Source: Pseudomonas sp. BBP2017
Lineage (GTDB): Bacteria; Pseudomonadota; Gammaproteobacteria; Pseudomonadales; Pseudomonadaceae
DNA length: 46,090 bases
NCBI RefSeq assembly: GCF_003024385.1
Contig: NZ_PVZN01000025.1
Coordinates: 1-46,090 of the forward strand
Reading direction: 5' to 3'
In this document: positions 1 through 7,234 of the stretch, piece by piece
How positions within the stretch are numbered: position 1 is the first letter of the stretch
How the letters are laid out: each line of letters starts with the position of its first letter
Program-made: the position numbers and the translations under genes
The notes under the pieces: generated by a model
The model's input: only the letters and a program-made list of their open reading frames with translations
The model's database searches: none
Told to the model about the DNA's origin: nothing

Positions 1-92
1 GCAAGAGCGCGAAAGTCGCGCTCATTGCCTGCATGCGGATACTGCTGATCAGGCTGAACGCCATGCTACGCGACGGTACCGAATGGCGGTGA
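1..92 (+). mobile_element. IS110-family transposase, C-terminal end (partial)
   Basis: The frame starting at base 3 reads KSAKVALIACMRILLIRLNA and then MLRDGTEWR before a TGA at 90-92. This is the typical end of the Transposase_20 domain of IS110/IS116/IS902 recombinases (usual form KVALxACMRKLLxxLNAMLR). These DEDD/serine enzymes move the element without terminal inverted repeats or target duplication, guided by an RNA from the non-coding end. Only about 29 residues are inside the window; the rest lies upstream. Only 24 bases separate the stop from the REP junction at 117-118, a short right end as in the IS110 subgroup. The residues are clear; the exact IS name cannot be given. Confidence 0.8.
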
Positions 93-118
93 CGAATAGC
101 ATGGTGAAGACAGTTGCT
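93..118 (+). mobile_element. Right end of IS110-type element, junction at CT core
   Basis: Non-coding tail between the transposase stop and a REP sequence. The REP resumes at base 117 (CTCCCAC), exactly where a complete REP elsewhere in the window reads GCAAGCCCG-CTCCCAC. The element therefore probably ends at the CT dinucleotide 117-118, matching the CT-type core used by several IS110 elements. The same REP position is interrupted at the other end of the window (45973-45974). Confidence 0.6.
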
Positions 119-150
119 CCCACCGGGTAGGAGCGGGCTTGCCCCGCGAT
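117..150. repeat. REP pair, left unit truncated by the IS
   Basis: CTCCCAC is the remaining tail of a left-hand REP; after CGGG the inverted partner reads GTAGGAGCGGGCTTGCCCCG and ends CGAT. It sits 6 bases beyond the stop codon of the siderophore receptor gene (strand -), so it lies in that transcript's 3' end, where REP pairs commonly act as transcript-stabilising hairpins. The left half is displaced by the insertion element. Confidence 0.75.
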
Positions 151-155
151 GAGGT

Positions 156-2582
156 TTAGAACTGCGGCGTGTACTTCACGCTGAACATGAAGTTGCGCGG
201 CTCGCCAAAGTTGTTGTTGCCATCGAGCTGGTTGTAAGCCGCCACGTAGTAGCGTTTGTCGAACAGGTTCTTGCCGTTCACCGCAAGGCTCACTTCGGGC
301 GTCAGCTGATAGGCCAGGCGCGCATCCCACACGGCATAACCTGCTACGTCGTAGGTGTGCTCGTAACCCAGGGTGTGGCTTTGCGCAGTAAAGCCCAGGC
401 CTGCGCTGACCTTGCTCCAGTCACCCGGCAACTGGTAGTCGCTCCACACCCGTAGCATGTGCTTGGGCGTCCAGGTGCTGAAGGTCTTGCCTTCGTTCTC
501 CGGGTCGTCCAGGTACTTGGTGGTGTTGTAGGTGTAACCGGCAAACAGTTGCAGGCCGCTGAGCACCTCGCCGCTGATCTCGGCTTCGATGCCCTGGCTG
601 CGCACCTTGCCCGAGGCGATGGAACAGAAGTCGTCGCAGCTCAGGTCCTGAATCGCGCGGTTCTCCTGGTCAAAGCGGAACACTGCCAGGGAGGTGTTGA
701 CCCGGCCGTCGAACAGCTCGCCCTTCAGGCCCACTTCGTAGTTGCTGCCGATGATCGGCTTGAGCGCCGAGTTACTGGCGTCGCGTTCGGACTGCGGCAC
801 GAAAACGTCGGTGTAGCTGGCGTAGACCGCCCACTCACGGCTCAGGTCGTAGACGATGCCAGCGTAGGGGGTAACTTCGCCGGTCTCTTTCAACGTGCTT
901 GGCGCATTGACCGTGCCGACAAGGTTGGTCGGGGTATAGCTGGTCGAGTCATAGGTCTGGTCGAACCAGCTGACCCGCGAGCCAAGGACCACCGTCAGCG
1001 GTTCGGCAAGCTTGACCCGCCAGCTGCCATACAGGCCTTTCTGGCGTACGTCATAGGCGCTCCAGGTACCACGACCGTTGGGTTTAGCCAGCAGGCTGTC
1101 GTAGTCGATGTCAGGGCGGTGGTGGTCGATATCGAATATGTTGTCGTCGCTGGGATTGAAGGTACGGGCGAAGAGGTCGTCAGTGGTCAGCTTGGCGTAG
1201 TTGCCACCGAGGGTGATTTCCTGCTCCAGGCCCAGGCCTTCGAAGCTGCCGACCACATTCATGTCGACACCCACTTTGGTGGAGTCGAAGTCGGTCACCC
1301 AGTCGCCGTACATCACGCCGCTGCCGTCCGGTGCCAGACCGTCGCCGGTCGCCATCACGCGCTGGTGGGCGGAGGTATTGGTTTCGCTCATGCGCACGGC
1401 GGCGACGCGAAACTTCCAGTCTTCGTTGAAGCGGTGCTCGAGGTCGGCGTACAGGGTGGTGACGTCGATTTCCGAGTGGTTCCAGCGCGAACCGGTGAAG
1501 GTCGAACGGGGCACGTCCACCGGGCTGCCATCGGCATAGCGCGGCAGGCCGCGTAGCATGGGTCTCGATTCGGCATCGGAGCGGCTGACCGCCAGGCCCA
1601 GGGTGGTGTCTTCGCGCAGGTCGAAGTCGAGGGCGCCGTACAGCGAGTGGGTCTTGCTCCATTCGTAGTCGATGAACGAATCGCTCTGGTCTTCATCGGC
1701 GACAAAGCGCCCGCGCACGGTCCCGGCGTCGTTCAGCGGGCCGCCGGCATCCAGCTGCAGGCCGTAGTGATCCCAGCTGCCGGCTTTGCCGGTGACGGTC
1801 ACGGTCGGCGCGCTCTGGCCGCGCTTGCGCACCAGGTTGACCGCGCCACCCGGGCTGCCGGTGCCTTGCAGCAGGCCCGAGGCGCCACGCAGGACTTCCA
1901 TGCGGTCGAAGAAAATCAGGTCCTGGGTTGCCCAGTTGCCCAACGAGTAGGTGTTGCGGGGGATCGGCACGCCGTCGTACTGCCAGTCATCGATCTGAAA
2001 ACCACGCGAAGAGATGATCAAACCTGGGCCCACGCCCTGCAGGCCGACCAGGCCGGTGGTCTTGTTGACAGCGTCCTTGAGATCGACGATGTCCTGATCG
2101 TCCATCTGCTTGCGGGTCATGACCGAGACCGACTGAGGGATTTCCTTGAGCGTATGGCTGCCCTTGCCAATGGTGGTTGCCCGTGCGGCGTAGGAGCCCG
2201 AACCCTCGGTGGTGGCGTCCAGGCCGCTGTCGTTGATGCTGGTTGCGCCCAGTTCCAGGGCATCGCTGGCATCGATGCTCGGCAATACACTGAAGTTACC
2301 CTGGTCGGTCACCAGCAACTGCAGGCCACTGCCGGCCAACGCCTTTTGCATCGCCTGCACAGCGCTCATGCGACCGACGACTGCCGGTGCTCGCTTACCC
2401 TGCACCAGCGCAGGGTCCAGGGAGACGATGCGTCCGCTTTGGCTGGCGATGGCATTGAGGCTGCTGGCCAGGCTGGCGGTGGGCAGGTTGAACGACAGCA
2501 TCTGTTCCTGGGCCGCCGCACCAGTGGCAAGGCAGGCCATGGCAACGGCCGCAGGAAGGGCGTGGAACCAAGGGTTGAGCAC
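156..2582 (-). CDS. TonB-dependent siderophore receptor with N-terminal signalling domain
   Basis: Outer-membrane transporter of 808 residues for a ferric siderophore. The start is GTG at 2582, six bases after AGGAG; an upstream in-frame ATG at 2648 would put 22 residues in front of an obvious signal peptide (LNPWFHALPAAVAMACLATG, cleavage near AAA-QEQ). Residues about 30-95 form the secretin/TonB short N-terminal (STN) domain that contacts a FecR-type regulator, residues about 140-245 the plug (IPQSVSVMTRKQM), then a beta-barrel ending in the usual terminal Phe (KYTPQF). It is the last gene of the leftward sigma/FecR/receptor unit, so its own substrate probably induces it. The siderophore cannot be told from sequence; FiuA/FoxA/FpvA-type receptors share this architecture. 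Confidence 0.93.
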   Translation of the reverse strand: MLNPWFHALPAAVAMACLATGAAAQEQMLSFNLPTASLASSLNAIASQSGRIVSLDPALVQGKRAPAVVGRMSAVQAMQKALAGSGLQLLVTDQGNFSVLPSIDASDALELGATSINDSGLDATTEGSGSYAARATTIGKGSHTLKEIPQSVSVMTRKQMDDQDIVDLKDAVNKTTGLVGLQGVGPGLIISSRGFQIDDWQYDGVPIPRNTYSLGNWATQDLIFFDRMEVLRGASGLLQGTGSPGGAVNLVRKRGQSAPTVTVTGKAGSWDHYGLQLDAGGPLNDAGTVRGRFVADEDQSDSFIDYEWSKTHSLYGALDFDLREDTTLGLAVSRSDAESRPMLRGLPRYADGSPVDVPRSTFTGSRWNHSEIDVTTLYADLEHRFNEDWKFRVAAVRMSETNTSAHQRVMATGDGLAPDGSGVMYGDWVTDFDSTKVGVDMNVVGSFEGLGLEQEITLGGNYAKLTTDDLFARTFNPSDDNIFDIDHHRPDIDYDSLLAKPNGRGTWSAYDVRQKGLYGSWRVKLAEPLTVVLGSRVSWFDQTYDSTSYTPTNLVGTVNAPSTLKETGEVTPYAGIVYDLSREWAVYASYTDVFVPQSERDASNSALKPIIGSNYEVGLKGELFDGRVNTSLAVFRFDQENRAIQDLSCDDFCSIASGKVRSQGIEAEISGEVLSGLQLFAGYTYNTTKYLDDPENEGKTFSTWTPKHMLRVWSDYQLPGDWSKVSAGLGFTAQSHTLGYEHTYDVAGYAVWDARLAYQLTPEVSLAVNGKNLFDKRYYVAAYNQLDGNNNFGEPRNFMFSVKYTPQF

Positions 2583-2675
2583 GGAATACTCCTGATGAAA
2601 TAAGGGTGTCAGGAGATAGGTGGGGCGAGAAATGAAAACCGGACACAAATACGAGTGATTTTCATAAATAAATCA

Positions 2676-3653
2676 TCAAGACGGATTTTTCGCCCGGATC
2701 AGGGTCAGCCACGGGCTGTAGTGTTCGACCCGTACCGGCAGGGTTTCGGCCAGGGCGGCGAAGGCGCGTTGCGGTTCGTCGAGGGGAAAAACCCCCTGCA
2801 CCCGCAGCCCGCGGACCTCAGGTTCGACCCGGACAAAGCCGCGGTAATAAGGGCGCAGTGCTTCGACCACGGTTTGCAGGGAATCATCCAGGACATTCAG
2901 ACGTCCATTGAGCCAGTCGGCGCGGTGGTGCTGGTCATCGTGCAGGGCTTCGATGCGCTGCGGGTGGAGCAGGGCGGCGCAGCCTTCCTGGATATCCAGC
3001 TCGGCGTAATTGGGCAGCCATGCACGGACTGAATGCTCAAGCACCACCACGCGGGTGGCGTGCGCTTCCTGGCTGACCAGAAAGCGCGTGCCCAATGCCC
3101 GTACCTCGCCTTGGGCGCTACGTACGCGTAACGGGCGGGTGGGATCGGCGGCGACCTGAATCAGCAGGGAGCCCTGGCGCAGGATCAGCAAGCGTTGCTC
3201 AGCGTCGAATTGCTGGTCGACCGCGCTGCCGGCATTGAGACTCAGGCGGCTGCCGTCGGCCAGGGTGAAGCTGCGCCGTTCGCCGCGACCGGTGCGCATA
3301 TCGGCCAGCAGCGCTTCGCCCATCTGGCTGCGCGCACCCAGCCACAGACCGCCGCCGAGCACACCGAGGGCGGCAACGCTGCGCAACAGGTCACGGCGCG
3401 ACGTGGTGGGTTGCAACAACACCCGGCGCGCTTCCCCGGCTTGGCCAGACGCCCGGCGGTCGAGGCTGCGCACCGTCTGGCAGGCGCCGCCGAGGCGGTC
3501 TTGCAAGCGTTTCCAGGCCTGCGCGTGAGCGGGGTCACTGGCAAGCCACAGGTCGAACTGCGCCTGCAGCGCGGCGTCGGTATTGCCGGCGCTCAGGCGC
3601 ACCATCCAGTCGATGGCACCTTCGGCGGCAGGGTCCAGGCGCGGCTGGCTCAT
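2676..3653 (-). CDS. FecR-family sigma regulator (inner-membrane anti-sigma factor)
   Basis: 325-residue FecR-type protein that holds or activates the adjacent ECF sigma factor in response to the receptor's STN domain. The ATG at 3653 overlaps the sigma stop as ATGA, showing translational coupling; an earlier in-frame start would add eight residues inside the sigma gene. An N-terminal DUF4880 segment (residues about 8-55, AIDWMVRLSAG, FDLWLASDPAHAQAW) is followed by a transmembrane stretch at about 85-105 (LLRSVAALGVLGGGLWLG), the FecR domain (SFTLADGSRLSLNAGS, QGEVRALGTRFLV) and a C-terminal STN-like part (LNGRLNVLDDSLQTVVEAL). It sits 93 bases upstream of the receptor gene. Confidence 0.93.
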   Translation of the reverse strand: MSQPRLDPAAEGAIDWMVRLSAGNTDAALQAQFDLWLASDPAHAQAWKRLQDRLGGACQTVRSLDRRASGQAGEARRVLLQPTTSRRDLLRSVAALGVLGGGLWLGARSQMGEALLADMRTGRGERRSFTLADGSRLSLNAGSAVDQQFDAEQRLLILRQGSLLIQVAADPTRPLRVRSAQGEVRALGTRFLVSQEAHATRVVVLEHSVRAWLPNYAELDIQEGCAALLHPQRIEALHDDQHHRADWLNGRLNVLDDSLQTVVEALRPYYRGFVRVEPEVRGLRVQGVFPLDEPQRAFAALAETLPVRVEHYSPWLTLIRAKNPS

Positions 3654-4156
3654 GGTGCCAGCTCGCTCAGGTAGCACTGCTGCAAGGCCTGTTTCATGTA
3701 GCGGCTCACCGTGCGCTCAGACAGCTCGAGCTTGCGCGCGATGTCCACATAGCTCAGCCCGTCCAGCTGGCTGTAGAGGAATGTGGCTTTGACGATCAGC
3801 GGCAAACCGTCGAGCATCTGGTCAATGGTCACCAGGGCTTCGATCAGCAGCAGTTGTTCTTCCGGAGAGGGCACCAGCGGATCGGGCAGCGCCGACAGGC
3901 GCTCAAGGTACGCCAGCTCCAGTTGCCGGCGACGATGGCGGTCGAAGATCAGGCGACGGGCGATGGTCGAGAGATAGGCTCGCGGCTGCTGGATGCTTTC
4001 TGGATCGACCCGGGCCGCGAGCATCTGGCAGAAGGTTTCGGCGGCGGTGTCTTCGGCGTCGGCACGGTTGCGCAGGCGCTTGTGGATATGCTGCAGCAGC
4101 CAGCGGTGATGGTCGCTGAAAAAGAAGCCCAGTTTGCGCGTCGACGGGTTTTGCAC
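3650..4156 (-). CDS. ECF sigma factor, FecI-like iron-starvation type
   Basis: 168-residue extracytoplasmic-function sigma-70. Region 2 is visible at about residues 12-75 (HHRWLLQHIHKRLRNRADAE, ETFCQML, PRAYLSTIARRLIFDRHRRR) and region 4 at about 105-160 (LDGLPLIVKATFLYSQLDGL, YVDIARKLELSERTVSRYM). It heads the leftward unit sigma-FecR-receptor and would direct transcription of the receptor. Start is GTG at 4156; no strong ribosome site precedes it, so a different start is possible. A Fur-box-like sequence lies just upstream at 4177-4196, as expected for an iron-starvation sigma. Confidence 0.92.
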   Translation of the reverse strand: MQNPSTRKLGFFFSDHHRWLLQHIHKRLRNRADAEDTAAETFCQMLAARVDPESIQQPRAYLSTIARRLIFDRHRRRQLELAYLERLSALPDPLVPSPEEQLLLIEALVTIDQMLDGLPLIVKATFLYSQLDGLSYVDIARKLELSERTVSRYMKQALQQCYLSELAP

Positions 4157-4176
4157 CGGTGGCTATCCAGATGTTA

Positions 4177-4196
4177 GTGTAAATCGTTCTCAATGC
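4177..4196 (-). promoter_or_regulatory. Fur-box-like site upstream of the FecI-type sigma gene
   Basis: On strand - this reads GCATTGAGAACGATTTACAC, close to the (A)ATGAGAA-GATT form typical of Fur boxes before Pseudomonas fecI-like genes. It begins about 20 bases ahead of the sigma start codon. Match to the 19-bp consensus is partial, so this is a call from context plus sequence. Confidence 0.55.
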
Positions 4197-4278
4197 TACC
4201 TGTCTCTTATCTGACAGTGCAATTGTTCGATTCACACAACGGCAAAGAGGCCGCATTGGCGGCCCCTCAGGTCGTGCC

Positions 4279-5481
4279 TCAGGCCACCGGAATCAGCGGG
4301 TCGGCTGCGGCCAGCGCGGTTGCGCGGTCGGCAGCAGGCGGGTAGATCCAGGTGGTGTTGATCTGGGTCTTGAGGTCTTTGGCCTCTTTGCGCAGCAGTT
4401 TGACCTGACGATCCCAGCCTTCGGTGTACACCGCGCCCCAGGCGCCCAGGTCCAGGCAGGTGACATACTTGGGCTGGCTGTAGGGCATCGGCTCGACACC
4501 GAGCAGATCCGCCGCCACGTTGTTGCCGCTGTAGCGTCCCAGGGCAATAGCGTGCTGGCAGGACATCACGGCGAAATTGCCCAGATCGTCGGTTGCGGCG
4601 TAGGCCACGTCACCAGTGGCATAGACGTGCTCCTGACCTTTGACCTTGAGGTTGCGGTCGACATGCAGGCGGCCCTGAGGGTCGCGCTCGGCCGGCACTT
4701 GCGTGGTCAGGGCGCTGGCGCGCACGCCGACAGTCCAGATCACGGTTTTCGCTTCGATCCGTTCGCCGTCAGCCAGGGTCACACCATCGGCATCCACGCC
4801 GGCTACCGAGGTATTGACCCGCCACTCCACACCCAGGGCCTTGGACGCTTCGATGATCGCCGGGCTGATACCTTCGCCCAACGCGGCGCCGATCCTGGCG
4901 CCACGGTCGACGATGATCACCCGCACATTGGCGTCGGTACCGAGGATGGCGCGCAGGCGTCCTGGCATTTCGGTTGCGGTTTCGATTCCGGTGAAGCCGC
5001 CACCGGCAACCACCACGGTGTTGCGGACAGTCGATTCCGGCAACTGGGCCAGCGACTTGAGGTGCTGCTCAAGGCGCGCTGCCGATTCGATCTGGTCGAC
5101 ATCGAAGGCGTGCTCGTTGAGCCCGTCGATGTTGGGGCGCCATACGCCGCTGCCGGCAGCCATTACCAGGCGGTCGTAGCTGATATCGCTGCGCTGGCCC
5201 TGGGCGTCGGTGTAGCTGACACGCTTGCCGGCCACGTCGATCTGCTCGGCAGCGCCCTGGATGAAGTTCACCCCCACGGCATTGAACAGGTCGCCCAGGG
5301 GCGCTTTCATCTGATGCACATCCGGCTCGTAGAAGCGTGGACGAATGCGCAGTTCGGCTTGTGGCGCGAGGACGCTGATGGCGACATCGCTACGGCCGTA
5401 CTGGTCCAGCAGGCGGGCTGCGCTGAGCGCGCTCCAGACACCACCAAAACCTGCGCCGACAATCAGAATGTGCTGTTTCAT
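4279..5481 (-). CDS. NAD(P)H dehydrogenase, type II (Ndh-like) FAD flavoprotein
   Basis: 400-residue flavoprotein of the NDH-2/disulfide-reductase fold, probably passing electrons from NAD(P)H to a quinone or other acceptor. Start is ATG at 5481 with GGAG six bases upstream; an in-frame GTG four codons earlier would destroy that ribosome site. FAD-binding GAGFGG at residues 9-14, second dinucleotide fold VVVAGGGFTGIETA at about 160-173, and the FAD-contact motif VYATGDVAY at about 290. It lacks a clear C-terminal membrane helix and is shorter than the usual respiratory Ndh (about 430), so it may be soluble or peripheral. It is divergent from an Rrf2 regulator, and a large dyad lies upstream; redox or nitric-oxide control is a reasonable inference. 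Confidence 0.82.
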   Translation of the reverse strand: MKQHILIVGAGFGGVWSALSAARLLDQYGRSDVAISVLAPQAELRIRPRFYEPDVHQMKAPLGDLFNAVGVNFIQGAAEQIDVAGKRVSYTDAQGQRSDISYDRLVMAAGSGVWRPNIDGLNEHAFDVDQIESAARLEQHLKSLAQLPESTVRNTVVVAGGGFTGIETATEMPGRLRAILGTDANVRVIIVDRGARIGAALGEGISPAIIEASKALGVEWRVNTSVAGVDADGVTLADGERIEAKTVIWTVGVRASALTTQVPAERDPQGRLHVDRNLKVKGQEHVYATGDVAYAATDDLGNFAVMSCQHAIALGRYSGNNVAADLLGVEPMPYSQPKYVTCLDLGAWGAVYTEGWDRQVKLLRKEAKDLKTQINTTWIYPPAADRATALAAADPLIPVA

Positions 5482-5539
5482 TTGTTGCTCCACAGAAAGA
5501 GATTGTTGTGTGAACGGGGGCGTTGGAGGCAGCCTTGGC

Positions 5540-5584
5540 TGCGCCGAACAACTACGACTTTATTGGTCGTAGTTGTTCGGCACA
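5540..5584. promoter_or_regulatory. 19-bp inverted repeat, candidate Rrf2 operator
   Basis: Arms 5540-5558 and 5566-5584 match at 18 of 19 positions (right half GTCGTAGTTGTTCGGCACA) around a 7-base spacer TTTATTG. The core is ACGAC-N7-GTCGT at 5554-5570. The same core spacing recurs over the ribosome site of the Rrf2 gene. It is 59 bases upstream of the flavoprotein start. A terminator role is unlikely because there is no gene end beside it and no T-run. Confidence 0.65.
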
Positions 5585-5755
5585 AGGATTTTTTCCTGTC
5601 GATCCGTGTGGCGATCCGGGTAACCTTGAGCTTTCACTGCTCTAATTCAGCCTTTCTTCATAGAATATGGGCTTGTGGCGGGCGGCCGAAAACCGACGTG
5701 CGGTAGGGGGTGGGGACGGCTGGACCGTGGAAACCATGTGAAGACTGTTAATATT

Positions 5756-5772
5756 ACGACAAAGTTAGTCGG
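5756..5772. promoter_or_regulatory. Second ACGAC-N7-GTCG dyad over the Rrf2 gene's translation start
   Basis: ACGAC AAAGTTA GTCGG, with the same 7-base spacing as the dyad at 5554-5570; flanking bases to the right also resemble the first site. It overlaps the GGAG ribosome site (5771-5774) of the Rrf2 gene, so binding there could repress transcription or translation of the regulator itself. Confidence 0.5.
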
Positions 5773-5780
5773 AGATTGTC

Positions 5781-6326
5781 ATGTCACTGTATAGCGCCGG
5801 GGTGGAGTACGGCATCCATTGCCTGGCCTTCCTGGTCGATGAGCTGGGTGATAGCCGTGAAGCCAGCGTGCGGGATCTGGCCGACCTGCAAGGTGTGCCC
5901 CAGGAGTACCTGGCCAAGGTCTTTACCAAGCTGGCCAAAGCCAAATTGGTGGTCGCCACCGAAGGTGTACGCGGCGGCTTCAAGCTGGCCCGGCCGGCAG
6001 ACGAGATCAGTGTGCTGGACATCGTTACTGCCATCGACGGACGCAAGATGATTTTCGAGTGCCGGGATGTGCGCGATCGCTGTGCGCTGTTTGCAGGTTC
6101 GCCGCCAAGCTGGGCGCAGGAGGGTACCTGTTCCATTCATGCAGTGATGCTCACCGCGCAAAAGCGCATGGAGGAAGCGCTGGCGCAGCAGACCATCCTC
6201 GACATCGCCAGGCGCGTGGGGCGCAAGGCACCGCCGGAGTTTTCATCCCAGGTGGTCGACTGGATGAATGATCGCCGTGCAGGCAAGGCGGCCGGGGATA
6301 TCCCGCTGGTGGATGTTTCCGAATAA
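5781..6326 (+). CDS. Rrf2-family transcriptional regulator, three-cysteine type
   Basis: 181-residue winged-helix regulator of the Rrf2 family (IscR/NsrR/RsrR relatives). The wing and recognition helix are seen at residues 28-75 (ASVRDLADLQGVPQEYLAKV, VRGGFKLARP). Cys94, Cys101 and Cys117 (FECRDVRDRC, GTCSIH) are in the place where family members bind an Fe-S cluster, so it probably senses redox state, NO or iron-sulfur supply. GGAG at 5771-5774 sets the ATG at 5781. It is divergent from the Ndh-like gene and likely controls it through the paired ACGAC-N7-GTCG dyads. The C-X6-C-X15-C spacing is not that of IscR, so the cluster type is unknown. Confidence 0.9.
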   Translation: MSLYSAGVEYGIHCLAFLVDELGDSREASVRDLADLQGVPQEYLAKVFTKLAKAKLVVATEGVRGGFKLARPADEISVLDIVTAIDGRKMIFECRDVRDRCALFAGSPPSWAQEGTCSIHAVMLTAQKRMEEALAQQTILDIARRVGRKAPPEFSSQVVDWMNDRRAGKAAGDIPLVDVSE

Positions 6327-6359
6327 CCCCCTATGGGACTGTCTGTCACTTGCTTGGTT

Positions 6360-6443
6360 GTAGGAGCCGGCGTTGCCGGCGATGGGGCGCGTAGCGGCCC
6401 TGGCCCGGCTGCGCCGGGCATCGCCAGCAACGCTGGCTCCTAC
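6360..6443. repeat. 84-bp intergenic palindromic repeat, copy 1
   Basis: Outer arms 6360-6384 (GTAGGAGCCGGCGTTGCCGG...) and 6419-6443 (...CAACGCTGGCTCCTAC) are imperfect inverted repeats; between them is a GC-rich core containing GGGCGCGTAGCGGCCCTGG. A second copy in opposite orientation is at 9626-9709. It lies between the convergent Rrf2 and SleB-type genes, so it may serve as a bidirectional terminator or transcript-end hairpin. It is a different family from the GGGGCAAGCCCGCT REPs. Confidence 0.8.
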
Positions 6444-6485
6444 ACAGATTTCAACCGCCTAAGGGGGGGGGACGGGCAATTGTCT

Positions 6486-7100
6486 CTACCGCGCCGTGCC
6501 GTTGCGCGGTTTGTAGAAGAGAAAATCCCCGGTCTCGGTGGTCTTCACATAGGTCCGCGCCCAGTCTGGCGACACATGCCGGTCATGAAAGTACAGCGCA
6601 CCGCGGGTACGGTCATCCAGTTGCCGGTTCAGCGCCTTGCGCGCGATTTCCTTGGCGATGGCGTAGCGGTTTTCTTCCTGGACCGAATCCGAGCGCCCGT
6701 CACACCACCAGGAAAACTGGCAGTTACCGGTCTCTGAGCCTTGTTTGACCACCCCACAGACCGTGTCGGGAAAGCCGTCATGAGCGAGGCGGTTCATCAC
6801 CACGCTGGCCACTGCTTCCATGTCCGCCGGCTTGCCGCCCTTCGACTCCCAATAGATGCTGCGTGCCATGCAGGTGATGGCGTCGTCCAGAGCCGCTACG
6901 CCAGCCGGATCGACCGCCTGGACTTCGCTCTGGGTGATGGCTTTGCTCTTGGGTGCTGGCGGTGCGTCGGGTTGCACGGCCGCTTTGTGCTCCAGTGCCT
7001 GGGCTTTTTCTTCGGCCACCTGGGCTTTGGATTCTGCGGCCAGCGTCAGCGGGGGTGAGAAGGCCAGCAGCAGGCAGGTTACAATCATCGGCAGGCGCAT
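6486..7100 (-). CDS. SleB-like cell wall hydrolase
   Basis: 204-residue exported protein. A signal peptide (MRLPMIVTCLLLAFSPPLTL, cleavage near LAA-ES) leads to an Ala/Lys/Glu-rich linker and then the Hydrolase_2 (SleB) domain from about residue 75, with CMARSIYWESKGGKPADMEA, VASVVMNRL, WWCDGRSD and ALYFHDRHVSPDWA. SleB-type domains are lytic transglycosylases or amidases acting on peptidoglycan; in non-spore-formers they are thought to remodel the wall. The Glu of YWESKG is the conserved acid. It is transcribed alone, divergent from the CAP-domain gene. Confidence 0.85.
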   Translation of the reverse strand: MRLPMIVTCLLLAFSPPLTLAAESKAQVAEEKAQALEHKAAVQPDAPPAPKSKAITQSEVQAVDPAGVAALDDAITCMARSIYWESKGGKPADMEAVASVVMNRLAHDGFPDTVCGVVKQGSETGNCQFSWWCDGRSDSVQEENRYAIAKEIARKALNRQLDDRTRGALYFHDRHVSPDWARTYVKTTETGDFLFYKPRNGTAR

Positions 7101-7234
7101 ACGGGACCTTTGGCAGGTGAGGGGAGTAAGACTTCCCGTTAAAGGGTCGACCGCACGGCGCTCAAAACATTCCAGCTGTTCGACGACGGGCGACTTCGCG
7201 CATCATGGGCGCAGTCCGTTCAAGGGAGAATTTC

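Noticed and set aside
459..1556. Long open frame on strand + opposite the siderophore receptor
   Set aside because: Third-position GC bias makes antisense frames open; the residues show no family and the opposite strand is a full receptor.
5540..5584. Rho-independent terminator at the large inverted repeat
   Set aside because: It lies between divergent starts, with no gene end or T-run; operator is more likely.
4552..5706. 384-codon open frame on strand + opposite the Ndh-like gene
   Set aside because: Composition is an antisense mirror (His/Gly/Val-rich) and it has no ribosome site.
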